Below, piece after piece: positions 48,498 to 54,623 of a stretch of 54,623 bases of DNA. The position numbers and the translations under genes were made by a program. Within the stretch, counting starts at the first letter, position 1. Each line of letters opens with the position of its first letter. The notes below the pieces were generated by a model. That model was not told where the DNA came from. It ran no database searches and saw only the letters and a program-made list of their open reading frames with translations. Origin of the DNA: a virus; the IMG/VR virus record IMGVR_UViG_3300037882_002110, positions 1 through 54,623 of that record; one strand, written 5' to 3'.

Positions 48498-49082
48498 ATG
48501 AATATCAACATCCCAAAGCTCGTATCAGACCTCAGAGATTCAACGGATGAAGAAGTAGACGATTTCTTCGACAAATATTTGTCCATCCCACCAGTCGTGA
48601 CACGTCTTCTAAAGATGGTTCCCCTCTTTTACAGACATTCCTCATCCGCGTCTCCAGACCCCATCGGACTCAGGCTCTCCTTGGACATGTCACTGGTCAC
48701 TGGCGAGCCTTTTGACCTCAACCAGTGTTTCGTAATGCTGGTGGCTGGAAAAGACGGAACCCTACACATGTCCGAGACCAGGGAGAGGATTTCGATGTTC
48801 GTCCACAAGGCGGAATCTATTCTGGCCCTTTATCGCAAGGACAAAGATTCTGAAGCCACCAGAGCCAAAGTTCTGGAGGATCTGAAGAATAACCTTCCGA
48901 CTTTGCCTCCTCAAGTCTCCTCCAGGGTTTCTCTTGACCCTGTGGCTAAGCTGGCTTCTCCTGTTCTAGAACTTAGGTTTAAGACTCTCGACGCCTACAA
49001 GGATTTTGTCCAAACCTTCCAGTCGAAGAGAGTCATTCGCTACGTCAACAGGAAGCCCAACTTCGGAGAACTCGTTCAATGA
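48498..49082 (+). CDS. hypothetical protein
   Basis: 194 residues. Acidic helical N terminus, a beta stretch (LRLSLDMSLVTG) and a helical C-terminal half. First gene after the 48.4 kb promoter region. Not recognised; could be a virion protein. Confidence 0.65.
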   Translation: MNINIPKLVSDLRDSTDEEVDDFFDKYLSIPPVVTRLLKMVPLFYRHSSSASPDPIGLRLSLDMSLVTGEPFDLNQCFVMLVAGKDGTLHMSETRERISMFVHKAESILALYRKDKDSEATRAKVLEDLKNNLPTLPPQVSSRVSLDPVAKLASPVLELRFKTLDAYKDFVQTFQSKRVIRYVNRKPNFGELVQ

Positions 49083-49435
49083 GCATCCAAATTAATGCCA
49101 CCCCCTGGGTCATCGAATTCGTGGACACAGATGGCGCTAAGGCTCATGCTGAAGTGACTTTGGCTGTGGTAGACAAAACCATTTTGCCCAAGTTCAGACT
49201 TCTTGGGGATGAAGTGGCCAGGGAACGCCTTGCCAGATTTCTGGCTTTAAACTTTGCGGACCCTCTGGTTGAACATGACACGACTTTGACTTACCCGGTG
49301 GTGTCCAGGCTCCACGCGTCCAAAGGTTTGAACACTGAACAGGCTCCTCACTACAACTATCGTCCTGTATTTGACAATGTGGATAGCTTTCCCGACAGGC
49401 TTCGCACTATGAACAGGGCTCCGGCCCCTAACTGA
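49079..49435 (+). CDS. hypothetical protein
   Basis: 118 residues; ATG overlaps upstream stop. Beta N terminus (WVIEFVDTDGAKAHAEVTLAVVD), helix, Pro-rich end. Not recognised. Confidence 0.6.
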   Translation: MSIQINATPWVIEFVDTDGAKAHAEVTLAVVDKTILPKFRLLGDEVARERLARFLALNFADPLVEHDTTLTYPVVSRLHASKGLNTEQAPHYNYRPVFDNVDSFPDRLRTMNRAPAPN

Positions 49436-49467
49436 CCTTATCCTTTCGCCTCGACGTCTATCTATGA

Positions 49468-49473
49468 TATACT
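49468..49473 (+). promoter_or_regulatory. TATACT -10-like element
   Basis: TATACT ends seven bases before the ATG at 49481, so a transcript would start at or next to the start codon. No ribosome site is visible, consistent with a leaderless mRNA. Confidence 0.4.
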
Positions 49474-49480
49474 GGTATTT

Positions 49481-50137
49481 ATGGATAGACTTACCCTTAG
49501 AAAATTCGCCACGGCCCTCTTGAACGCTCCTCAATCTGAAGTCAAAGCTCGTCTTCAGAATGCGGACTTGTCCGCTATCGAACTGTCCATAGTTAAAGCA
49601 GTGGAGAGGTCGACCTCTACAGGGGACTTTGAACCTGTTTGGGCTCTGGTGAACTCGGCTCCAGTTCTCGAATCCTCGGAAGTCCAGGATGCGGAGCTTC
49701 TTCCGTCTGCAGACAAGACCAGTACCCATCTGGACATTCCAGCTTTGAAGCAAGCCTTGACCGAGGGCATCTTTGCTTCTGTGGCGACGCTTGCTTCCCA
49801 ATCCAAGCATGACTATGCCAGAATGGACACCCTTCGGCGGTCCATAGTTGAGATGGAATCGAGGCTCTTCACTCCAGAGAACATCAAGGGGATGTCCCAG
49901 GGGCAGCTTACCAAGCTTTATGCCGTGGCTTCCAATAATCTGACATCAACCATGGCTCACCTTAGGGGAGTCACGGCCAATATCGCGTTTGGTGCTGAAG
50001 CTTTGTCTCAGATTGAAAAGTTCGAACCGGACGTGGCTCCCAAATCTGGGATGACTCCAGAGGCTACTCAGGCCCTCTTTTCCGTCCGGTTGAAGATCAG
50101 GCAACTCTTGGAAGCTAAGTCCAAGAAGTCAGATTAA
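49481..50137 (+). CDS. hypothetical helical protein
   Basis: 218 residues, helix-rich. The N terminus (LTLRKFATALLNAPQSEVKARL) and the regular helices could suit a terminase small subunit or scaffold, but no motif proves it. Overlaps the convergent metalloprotease gene by four bases. Confidence 0.65.
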   Translation: MDRLTLRKFATALLNAPQSEVKARLQNADLSAIELSIVKAVERSTSTGDFEPVWALVNSAPVLESSEVQDAELLPSADKTSTHLDIPALKQALTEGIFASVATLASQSKHDYARMDTLRRSIVEMESRLFTPENIKGMSQGQLTKLYAVASNNLTSTMAHLRGVTANIAFGAEALSQIEKFEPDVAPKSGMTPEATQALFSVRLKIRQLLEAKSKKSD

Positions 50138-50967
50138 GGCGCGTACCAGCAGGTAGGACGCTTCCCGATAGAGACTTGGCAGGCCGCGTCAGCGGATTTG
50201 GTTTTCGGGATCACGTTGAACGGAAAGGTCTTTCCGCAAACGGCCCCGGCCAAATAGGTATCCAACCGGCATTGAGCCCTTGGGTGCGAGACTTGAGTCC
50301 TCGAAACCACTTGCCTGTCTGGTGTGGAGAAGGACGGAGTCTGAGCCCCATTCAAGGATGCAAGCAAGTTGGCCAGAGACTGGCCAGCAGCCGCTTGGCG
50401 GTAGCAGAGGTCCCGGTTCCCCTGGGACTTCCAGGTCTGGTCGCATTTCGATTTCTCGATTTGACCCACAGTGTCTCTGAAGGTGGCGTTCACAGACGCT
50501 TCGGATTTCCACACCAAGCGTCCGCACGCTTGAGTGGCGAACATGTCCGATTGGCCTTCTGAAGCGGCCCATTCTCCAGACCCATACAGGGGGAATCCAC
50601 CGAGGTGGTGACCCAGCTCATGACATACCACCAGGGCGAACCCGTCCAGTGTGACTTCGGGCCTTCTCGCGAGCCCTCCGTACATATTGAGAATCCAGGT
50701 TTTGCCCTGTTGTTCGGCGGATGCGTTCACGGTCGAGTTCGTCCAGAGACGGTTGACTTTCAGTGAAGCCCCGTGTCCAGCCACGGCTGCTCGGTACTTG
50801 TTTACCACTTTGTCGATTTCAGCGTTGAATTCCTGTTCGGTGGTGCCAGCTCCCTCGCACCACAAACAGTCTTCTTTCCACAGGTCGTTCTCTGGGAATC
50901 CGGCCTTGGCCGTTCCAGACAGAAGTCCCATCGTCACGAGGCCGAAGGCAAGCAGATTCTTCGTCAA
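50134..50967 (-). CDS. secreted zinc metalloprotease
   Basis: 277 residues. Signal peptide (about 1-22, ending SGTAKA). The HELGHHLGG motif near residue 112 supplies two zinc-binding His and the catalytic Glu; EGQSDMFATQ about 25 residues later probably gives the third ligand. Eight or more Cys in the mature part suggest disulfides in the periplasm or outside. From memory the HELGHHLGG..GEWA..EGQSD form is frequent in Bdellovibrio-like genomes. Isolated on the minus strand between plus-strand operons, it looks like an acquired cargo gene. Confidence 0.85.
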   Translation of the reverse strand: MTKNLLAFGLVTMGLLSGTAKAGFPENDLWKEDCLWCEGAGTTEQEFNAEIDKVVNKYRAAVAGHGASLKVNRLWTNSTVNASAEQQGKTWILNMYGGLARRPEVTLDGFALVVCHELGHHLGGFPLYGSGEWAASEGQSDMFATQACGRLVWKSEASVNATFRDTVGQIEKSKCDQTWKSQGNRDLCYRQAAAGQSLANLLASLNGAQTPSFSTPDRQVVSRTQVSHPRAQCRLDTYLAGAVCGKTFPFNVIPKTKSADAACQVSIGKRPTCWYAP

Positions 50968-51099
50968 GGTGTGTCTCCTAGGTTTCCAGTCCCAGTCTGG
51001 GCTGTTACCAGGAGAATCGCTGGCTGGGTGGCCAAACCCTGGTCCTTCTCGTTTGGGTTCTCCAGGTAGCAGTTACAACTCAAATCAGGAGATGTCCGT

Positions 51100-51537
51100 A
51101 TGACGGCCCAGAACCAAAGACTGAACCCTATATCTGTCATTCGGATCGTGGACGGAGACACTTTTGTGGCCTGGATGGACCTTGGTCATGGGGTTCGAAT
51201 CCAAAAGCATTTCCGGTTGGCCAGAATCGACACCCCAGAGGTTAATTCCAAAGACCCCGACGAGCGGGAAAGGGCTAAGATAGCTACCAGGGCTCTCCAG
51301 GCGTTTTTAGACGTGCCAAAGCTTGAATGCCGTGTGGACACCTACGATAGATATGGGCGCATGGTGGCTGAGGTACTCCTGCCCTCTGGGGAGTTCGTCT
51401 CCGACAAAATGCTCGAAGGTGGATATGCAGTTCCCTATCTCAACCCCAAGCCTCCCCCGAAACCAGCGGAGACAGTCAAGGTCTCCGATGCTCATTTCAC
51501 AGAAGGCGTATCTTTCGGCACTCTTTCCGACGACTAA
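51100..51537 (+). CDS. staphylococcal-nuclease-like (SNase) protein
   Basis: 145 residues, ATG eight bases after AGGAG. VIRIVDGDTFVAWMDLG, FRLARIDTPE and DRYGRMVAEVLL are the SNase core motifs (Asp, Arg and Asp/Glu of the active site); RERAKIATRAL is the following helix. No signal peptide. Could degrade host DNA or RNA during infection. Confidence 0.85.
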   Translation: MTAQNQRLNPISVIRIVDGDTFVAWMDLGHGVRIQKHFRLARIDTPEVNSKDPDERERAKIATRALQAFLDVPKLECRVDTYDRYGRMVAEVLLPSGEFVSDKMLEGGYAVPYLNPKPPPKPAETVKVSDAHFTEGVSFGTLSDD

Positions 51538-51835
51538 TTCAGTCCGTAAACATCTGGACCCGTTGTTTACTTACGCCATAGACAGACTCCGCACTTTGAA
51601 TATCTTTGCCGCTCTGTCTGGTGGATACATTAACCCGTTTACGGGCGACACCTTTCCTCCAAACCACGTGTTTCTCATTCTCAGGGGTGACCTTATCCAG
51701 GAGTTTAGCAGCGTGGTTTCGAAAGATGACATCAACTTCGTGACTCGTAGGACTCTGGAACTGCTCCCCAGAGCCATGCTGGAATGCGCAGACGAAGTGG
51801 ACCTTAAGATCGTTCCGTTCGAACCACTGGAGTAA
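51488..51835 (+). CDS. hypothetical protein
   Basis: 115 residues from ATG 51488 (AAGG before it), overlapping the nuclease gene by 50 bases; without this the first codon would have to be a TTG near 51560. Contains SGGYINPFTGDTFPPNHVFLIL. Not recognised. Confidence 0.55.
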   Translation: MLISQKAYLSALFPTTNSVRKHLDPLFTYAIDRLRTLNIFAALSGGYINPFTGDTFPPNHVFLILRGDLIQEFSSVVSKDDINFVTRRTLELLPRAMLECADEVDLKIVPFEPLE

Positions 51836-51839
51836 ACTT

Positions 51840-52004
51840 ATGTCTCTCATCCTGATTCTTAAATTTGTGTGTCTGTTGCTGACCGTCATGTATGGAGTGG
51901 TGATAGTGGCTTCAGTCATCCACAAGAAGTCGATATCCAGCTCTCCCATCGTGGCTTTTGGCATTGGACTAGCGGGGTTTATCACTCTTCAATGGCTGAT
52001 GTAG
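51840..52004 (+). CDS. 54-residue two-span membrane protein
   Basis: ATG at 51840, seven bases after GGAG in the end of the upstream gene. Membrane helices at about 3-24 and 34-50 with a KKS turn. Holin-sized; function unknown. Overlaps the next gene. Confidence 0.55.
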   Translation: MSLILILKFVCLLLTVMYGVVIVASVIHKKSISSSPIVAFGIGLAGFITLQWLM

Positions 52005-52273
52005 ATATGAGAGATAGACCCTTCCCGCCGATGTGCTACAAACACTTCGTCATGTTTGGGGGTCCAGGTCATACCATAGACGGCGTCCATGCTGACCTGA
52101 TGGTTCAGTTGGAAACAGAGAGAGACATGTTGGTAGAGGCAATTCAAGCCGTCATACTGGTGAAAGACCCGGTAGAAATCCGCAAGTCTATCTTTAGCGC
52201 ACTTCACCGAGTGGCCAAATCCAGGGCGATGTACGAACTTAAGCTTGCCAAGGGTATGTCCAATGCCCCGTAG
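51992..52273 (+). CDS. hypothetical protein
   Basis: 93 residues from ATG 51992. RPFPPMCYKHFVMFGGPGHT then a long helix (LETERDMLVEAIQAVILVK). Not recognised. Confidence 0.55.
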   Translation: MADVDMRDRPFPPMCYKHFVMFGGPGHTIDGVHADLMVQLETERDMLVEAIQAVILVKDPVEIRKSIFSALHRVAKSRAMYELKLAKGMSNAP

Positions 52274-52616
52274 CGTCGGAGACCCAAATTTCCCAAAGAG
52301 ACTTGGGGCTCTGCTAAGAGAAAACAGGCTCATTAAAGGCATGTCTCAGGCTCAACTGGCAAAGAAAGTCGGGTGCTCGAAAGACTTGGTGTCTTCGGTG
52401 GAACAGGGCAAAACCTGTCCGTCAGTCCCGTTTCTGTTCTCGATGGCAGACCACCTGCAGATATCTTTGGACTCTCTTCGCAAGCCTTTAGAGCATCCAG
52501 TTCAAAGAGACCTTCAGAATGCCCAGACTTGGAGATACCGGGCCGAAAGGGCTGAGAAGAAGCTCGAACTCATACAAGAAGTCTTGAAACCAGCGTATCT
52601 GAAGGTGATGTCGTGA
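52263..52616 (+). CDS. XRE-family helix-turn-helix regulator
   Basis: 117 residues from ATG 52263. LGALLRENRLIKGMSQAQLAKKVGCSKDLVSSVEQGKTCPSVPFLFSMADHLQISLDSL is a full Cro/CI-type HTH domain (residues ~10-70). The C-terminal helix (WRYRAERAEKKLELIQEVL) may dimerise. Likely a transcription regulator of this plus-strand region. Confidence 0.85.
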   Translation: MPRSVGDPNFPKRLGALLRENRLIKGMSQAQLAKKVGCSKDLVSSVEQGKTCPSVPFLFSMADHLQISLDSLRKPLEHPVQRDLQNAQTWRYRAERAEKKLELIQEVLKPAYLKVMS

Positions 52617-52900
52617 AAAAAGTAGCCCATTCTACCTACTTGTCCTTGAGATTCTATGGGAGTTCCGGGTGGACTCGTGAGGAGTTGGAAGCTTGTCTCT
52701 TGTCCGGCTCCGTCGAGGATTCCCACAAGACTTTCGGGGATCCTCATGCAAGGGCTTATTTCTACAAGTCCAACGGGTCTCAATGGGACTTCGACAAGCT
52801 TGACGGTTTGGTGTCTGAAGTTAGCAGATACTCTGGGGCTCCTGCTAGTGACTTTGAAATGTCCACTCTGGAGTATATGAAGTCTATAGACTTCTGGTAG
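52613..52900 (+). CDS. hypothetical protein
   Basis: 95 residues, GTG start overlapping the regulator stop. Aromatic-rich with SGSVEDSHKTFGDPHARAYFYKSNG. Not recognised. Directly upstream of the tmRNA gene. Confidence 0.6.
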   Translation: MKKVAHSTYLSLRFYGSSGWTREELEACLLSGSVEDSHKTFGDPHARAYFYKSNGSQWDFDKLDGLVSEVSRYSGAPASDFEMSTLEYMKSIDFW

Positions 52901-52925
52901 ACCCAGTGGTATTCTGGATCTTGAC

Positions 52926-53285
52926 GGGTCTGAATTGGTCTCGACAGAGTCAGAGTTGGCCTTGATGTTCGTGCAGGTGATGCCAGCGGTTCGCCTTAAC
53001 CCATCGCTGGAAGCCGTAACTGGCAATGTTCCAATGCCTCTCGCGGCCTAAACAATCGCGAGCGACCCCAAACGGACGGGCAGCCTAGGTCCCTTGGTCA
53101 GTCGAAATTTCTAGGCGGTTCCCAAGGTGAGAGTTCGTCGAAAGTAGCCAGGGATCTGACACAAAGACGCGAGAGAAGAATCTGATGCCCAAAGCAGACT
53201 TCTCGGGAATTCCTTAAGGGCACGCACGTAAGACGGATAGGTAGACAGTCTCTGGACCCGGGTTCGATTCCCGGCAGATCCACCA
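52926..53285 (+). ncRNA. ssrA: transfer-messenger RNA (tmRNA)
   Basis: 360 bases. The 5' end GGGTCTG pairs with CAGATCC at 53275-53281, giving the acceptor stem, followed by A and an encoded CCA. The 5' arm reads AATTGGTCTCGACAG, like other tmRNAs, and the 3' T arm reads GGGTTCGATTCCCG. The tag frame (53022-53048) encodes GNVPMPLAA followed by TAA at 53049, preceded by GTAAC. CTCGCG/CGCGAG around the stop would form the helix next to the tag. Rescues stalled ribosomes and tags peptides for ClpXP-type proteolysis. Phage-borne copies are rare. Confidence 0.93.
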
Positions 53286-53300
53286 ACTTTTGAGGTTTAA

Positions 53301-53537
53301 ATGTTCACCAAAAGGACGATAGTCTTGGGTTCCACTTCCTCCAAGGAAGCAGACGAAGCCTTTGGTCGCATGAGCGAGGCTTTCTCCCACATGGGTGACG
53401 CCTTCGGAAAAATGAACTGGGACAACCTGGGGTCAGGTTCCGGCATCGAGTGTACCGAAGCAGACGGGACCGTGACTCTTAAGGGTGAGGTTAAGAACGT
53501 CATCGTCAACGGCAAAGTCGTCTGGAGCGCGCAGTGA
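53301..53537 (+). CDS. hypothetical protein
   Basis: 78 residues. Helical N terminus with repeated Met/Phe/Gly (FGRMSEAFSHMGDAFGKM) and a beta C terminus (GTVTLKGEVKNVIVNGKVVW). Not recognised. Starts 15 bases after the tmRNA. Confidence 0.6.
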   Translation: MFTKRTIVLGSTSSKEADEAFGRMSEAFSHMGDAFGKMNWDNLGSGSGIECTEADGTVTLKGEVKNVIVNGKVVWSAQ

Positions 53538-53734
53538 AATTCGACATCAATTTGTCGCCAGATGCTTCGTTAGAGAGTGTCATCATGCTTCTCAACGGAC
53601 TAGGGCTTGTTTTTAATGGCGAGATAGACAGTCCTCGGTATCAAGAACTCGCAGCTCTACCGGGGGTCACTCTCACCCCCTCAAAGCCAAACCCACCTAT
53701 CGATATTTCAAAGCTGCTCTCCGAACCCGCATAG
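53534..53734 (+). CDS. hypothetical protein
   Basis: 66 residues, GTG start overlapping the upstream stop. Helix (LESVIMLLNGLGLVF) then Pro-rich tail. Not recognised. Confidence 0.55.
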   Translation: MKFDINLSPDASLESVIMLLNGLGLVFNGEIDSPRYQELAALPGVTLTPSKPNPPIDISKLLSEPA

Positions 53735-53754
53735 ACTCTCCCTCCAGTCTGTGC

Positions 53755-53760
53755 TATTAT
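53755..53760 (+). promoter_or_regulatory. TATTAT -10-like element for the RNA downstream
   Basis: TATTAT followed by ATCTGT, with no clear -35 box. It would start a transcript near 53767 that contains no convincing gene. Confidence 0.35.
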
Positions 53761-53765
53761 ATCTG

Positions 53766-54010
53766 TCTTAGATCCTAGCGATTGAACCCAGCAATGGGGG
53801 ATGGGCTGCTAGGGAGTTCGGCGGCTCTTTCTCCTTAACAAATCTCCGCCGGAGTGATAATCCAAGTTCCGTCTGGCTTGGTACTAGGCATCACACACGG
53901 ACTCAACCCTACGCCGCTCACGCGGAATGGGCAGTCGGATAGGATAAATTGGGTCCCTGGGAGTAGCTTCCGCTTCGGTGGCGGCGATGATACCCAGGGG
54001 CCCTTTTTTT
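53766..54010 (+). ncRNA. candidate structured noncoding RNA
   Basis: About 245 bases without a good plus-strand gene. Several local hairpins are visible: CCTAG..CAGC/GCTG..CTAGG (53774-53812), CTCC-GCC-GGAG (~53843-53854) and CCGC-TCAC-GCGG (~53912-53923), and the end is a strong terminator. No known RNA family recognised. A 60-codon minus-strand frame across it has a CPF...SPCV pattern seen in some PAAR-like proteins, so coding on the other strand is not excluded. Confidence 0.4.
53951..54010 (+). terminator. rho-independent terminator with long stem
   Basis: GGGTCCCTGGG (53951-53961) pairs with CCCAGGGGCCC (53993-54003), 11 pairs with one G-U, then seven T. An inner CCGC/GCGG stem fills part of the loop. 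Confidence 0.85.
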
Positions 54011-54068
54011 GTATCAAATCGTCCCGGCGGGGGCGTAGTCAGCCGCTAGCAGACCGGTCAAAGTCTGC

Positions 54069-54581
54069 TTACCCTAGTCGGCCTTCGCAAATGGGTCCGA
54101 TCGCTCTTTCGATGCTGATGGGGTCGGTCAGTTTAAGTCCGCACACCGAGCAATGTCCGGTGATTCTGCCGTAGTTCCTAACGGACTCCTTCACGTCCAC
54201 GCTTGCTACCCTCAGGGTTTCAAGGACAGCTTCCGAGCACGTATTGTAGGGCTCGAAGGTTCCGTCTGGACGGATTCTGCCGAGGGTCTTCCGCGACTCG
54301 AAGGACTCGTCGGTGTTGACCCACAGGGAGCCTTCATACTTGCCCGACCCCAGAGTGACCCGGATTCTGGTCTCCCCGTGCGCCAGCCTTAGAATAGGTC
54401 TCTTGAGACCTTCTGCCACCTTCAGGAACTTCTCACGCACTGGTCCCAGGTCTATCGACTTGACTTCTGGCTTGACCTTTTCTACCTCAGCCTTCTTGTC
54501 GATGGACTCCTGTCCCAGGTAGATGAGCCACAGGACCTGTTTGTCCGATAAGGAGAAGGGGTCGGCCTTGTACTTGGACAT
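54069..54581 (-). CDS. phage protein with C-terminal zinc ribbon (DUF6011-like)
   Basis: 170 residues. Helical N terminus, a beta middle (ETRIRVTLGSGKYEGSLWVN) and HCSVCGLKLTDPISIERAIGPICEGRLG at the end, which matches from memory the DUF6011 zinc motif common in phage and plasmid proteins. Function unknown. The last 40 bases of the window beyond its start show nothing further. Confidence 0.75.
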   Translation of the reverse strand: MSKYKADPFSLSDKQVLWLIYLGQESIDKKAEVEKVKPEVKSIDLGPVREKFLKVAEGLKRPILRLAHGETRIRVTLGSGKYEGSLWVNTDESFESRKTLGRIRPDGTFEPYNTCSEAVLETLRVASVDVKESVRNYGRITGHCSVCGLKLTDPISIERAIGPICEGRLG

Positions 54582-54623
54582 CGGGTCTTGAGCGAAGCTA
54601 GATTTGGTTCCTTCCAGGGCAAT

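Noticed and set aside
52514-53026. Minus-strand 170-codon frame over the tmRNA 5' half and neighbouring genes
   Set aside because: Antisense to accepted genes and to the tmRNA; no ribosome site.
53098-53286. Minus-strand 62-codon frame beginning with the MVDLPGIEPGS motif
   Set aside because: It is antisense to the 3' half of the tmRNA; this product is a well-known false protein from the conserved T-arm of tRNA/tmRNA genes.
53835-54017. Minus-strand 60-codon frame with CPF...SPCV
   Set aside because: TTG start without ribosome site, and it runs through a strong plus-strand terminator; kept only as an alternative to the ncRNA.

Overview
The window reads as part of the genome of a large double-stranded-DNA tailed bacteriophage. 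Genes are tightly packed, with many ATGA or TAATG overlaps. They carry a T4-style replication and recombination set (family A DNA polymerase, DnaB-like helicase, Toprim primase, RecA/UvsX, UvsW-like helicase, gp32-like ssDNA-binding protein, gp46/gp47 SbcCD-like pair), nucleotide metabolism genes (ThyX, dTMP kinase, dUTPase, a PurA-family enzyme of PurZ type, an adenosine-deaminase-like protein), a multidomain endolysin, a tail-collar protein and dozens of small unknown proteins. No ribosomal or housekeeping cluster was recognised. The host cannot be read directly. A secreted HELGHH metalloprotease, a collagen-like lipoprotein, sigma-28 (FliA)-like promoters and a tmRNA tag beginning Gly-Asn together make a Bdellovibrio-like host a reasonable but unproven guess.

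Layout. 1-5072 (+): end of a UDP-glucose-dehydrogenase-like gene, a small secreted protein, a processive family-2 glycosyltransferase, a helical protein, two small membrane proteins that may belong to lysis, and a tail-collar protein. 5196-14097 (-): the lipoprotein, small unknown genes, a PP-loop (PAPS-reductase-like) protein, a Cys-peptidase-like protein, the endolysin and dTMP kinase. Five copies of a promoter-like element (CTAAAGT-N15-CCGAAAAG) head transcription units here. 14099-37802 (-): the replication, recombination and nucleotide block, from the gp47-like nuclease at its 5' end to ThyX at its 3' end, with a run of small unknown genes between gp47 and gp46. 37803-38232: divergent promoter region without a convincing gene. 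38233-50137 (+): small genes, many coiled-coil or membrane, plus a flotillin/SPFH protein, a Tad2/DUF2829-like protein, a RyR-domain protein, an N6-adenine-methyltransferase-like protein and two catalytically degenerate RNase-H-like proteins. 50134-50967 (-): the metalloprotease. 51100-54010 (+): a staphylococcal-nuclease-like protein, an XRE regulator, a complete tmRNA and a candidate structured RNA ending in a strong terminator. 54069-54581 (-): a zinc-ribbon protein.

How the parts may work together. The PurA homologue has Ser where the catalytic Asp of normal PurA sits, the hallmark of PurZ, which makes the precursor of 2-aminoadenine (Z). It lies two genes downstream of a family A polymerase, as in known Z-genome phages, so the phage DNA may contain Z instead of A. 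DatZ and MazZ were not seen here; an adenosine-deaminase-like gene in the same block could be a different way of lowering the deoxyadenosine pool. The polymerase carries an N-terminal domain resembling a family 4 uracil-DNA glycosylase. Regulation shows two striking designs: the sigma-28-like promoters, which a phage-encoded sigma-like protein or host FliA might read, and an endolysin leader in which a hairpin hides the ribosome site in read-through mRNA but not in mRNA from a promoter placed inside the hairpin, the logic known from phage T4 lysozyme.
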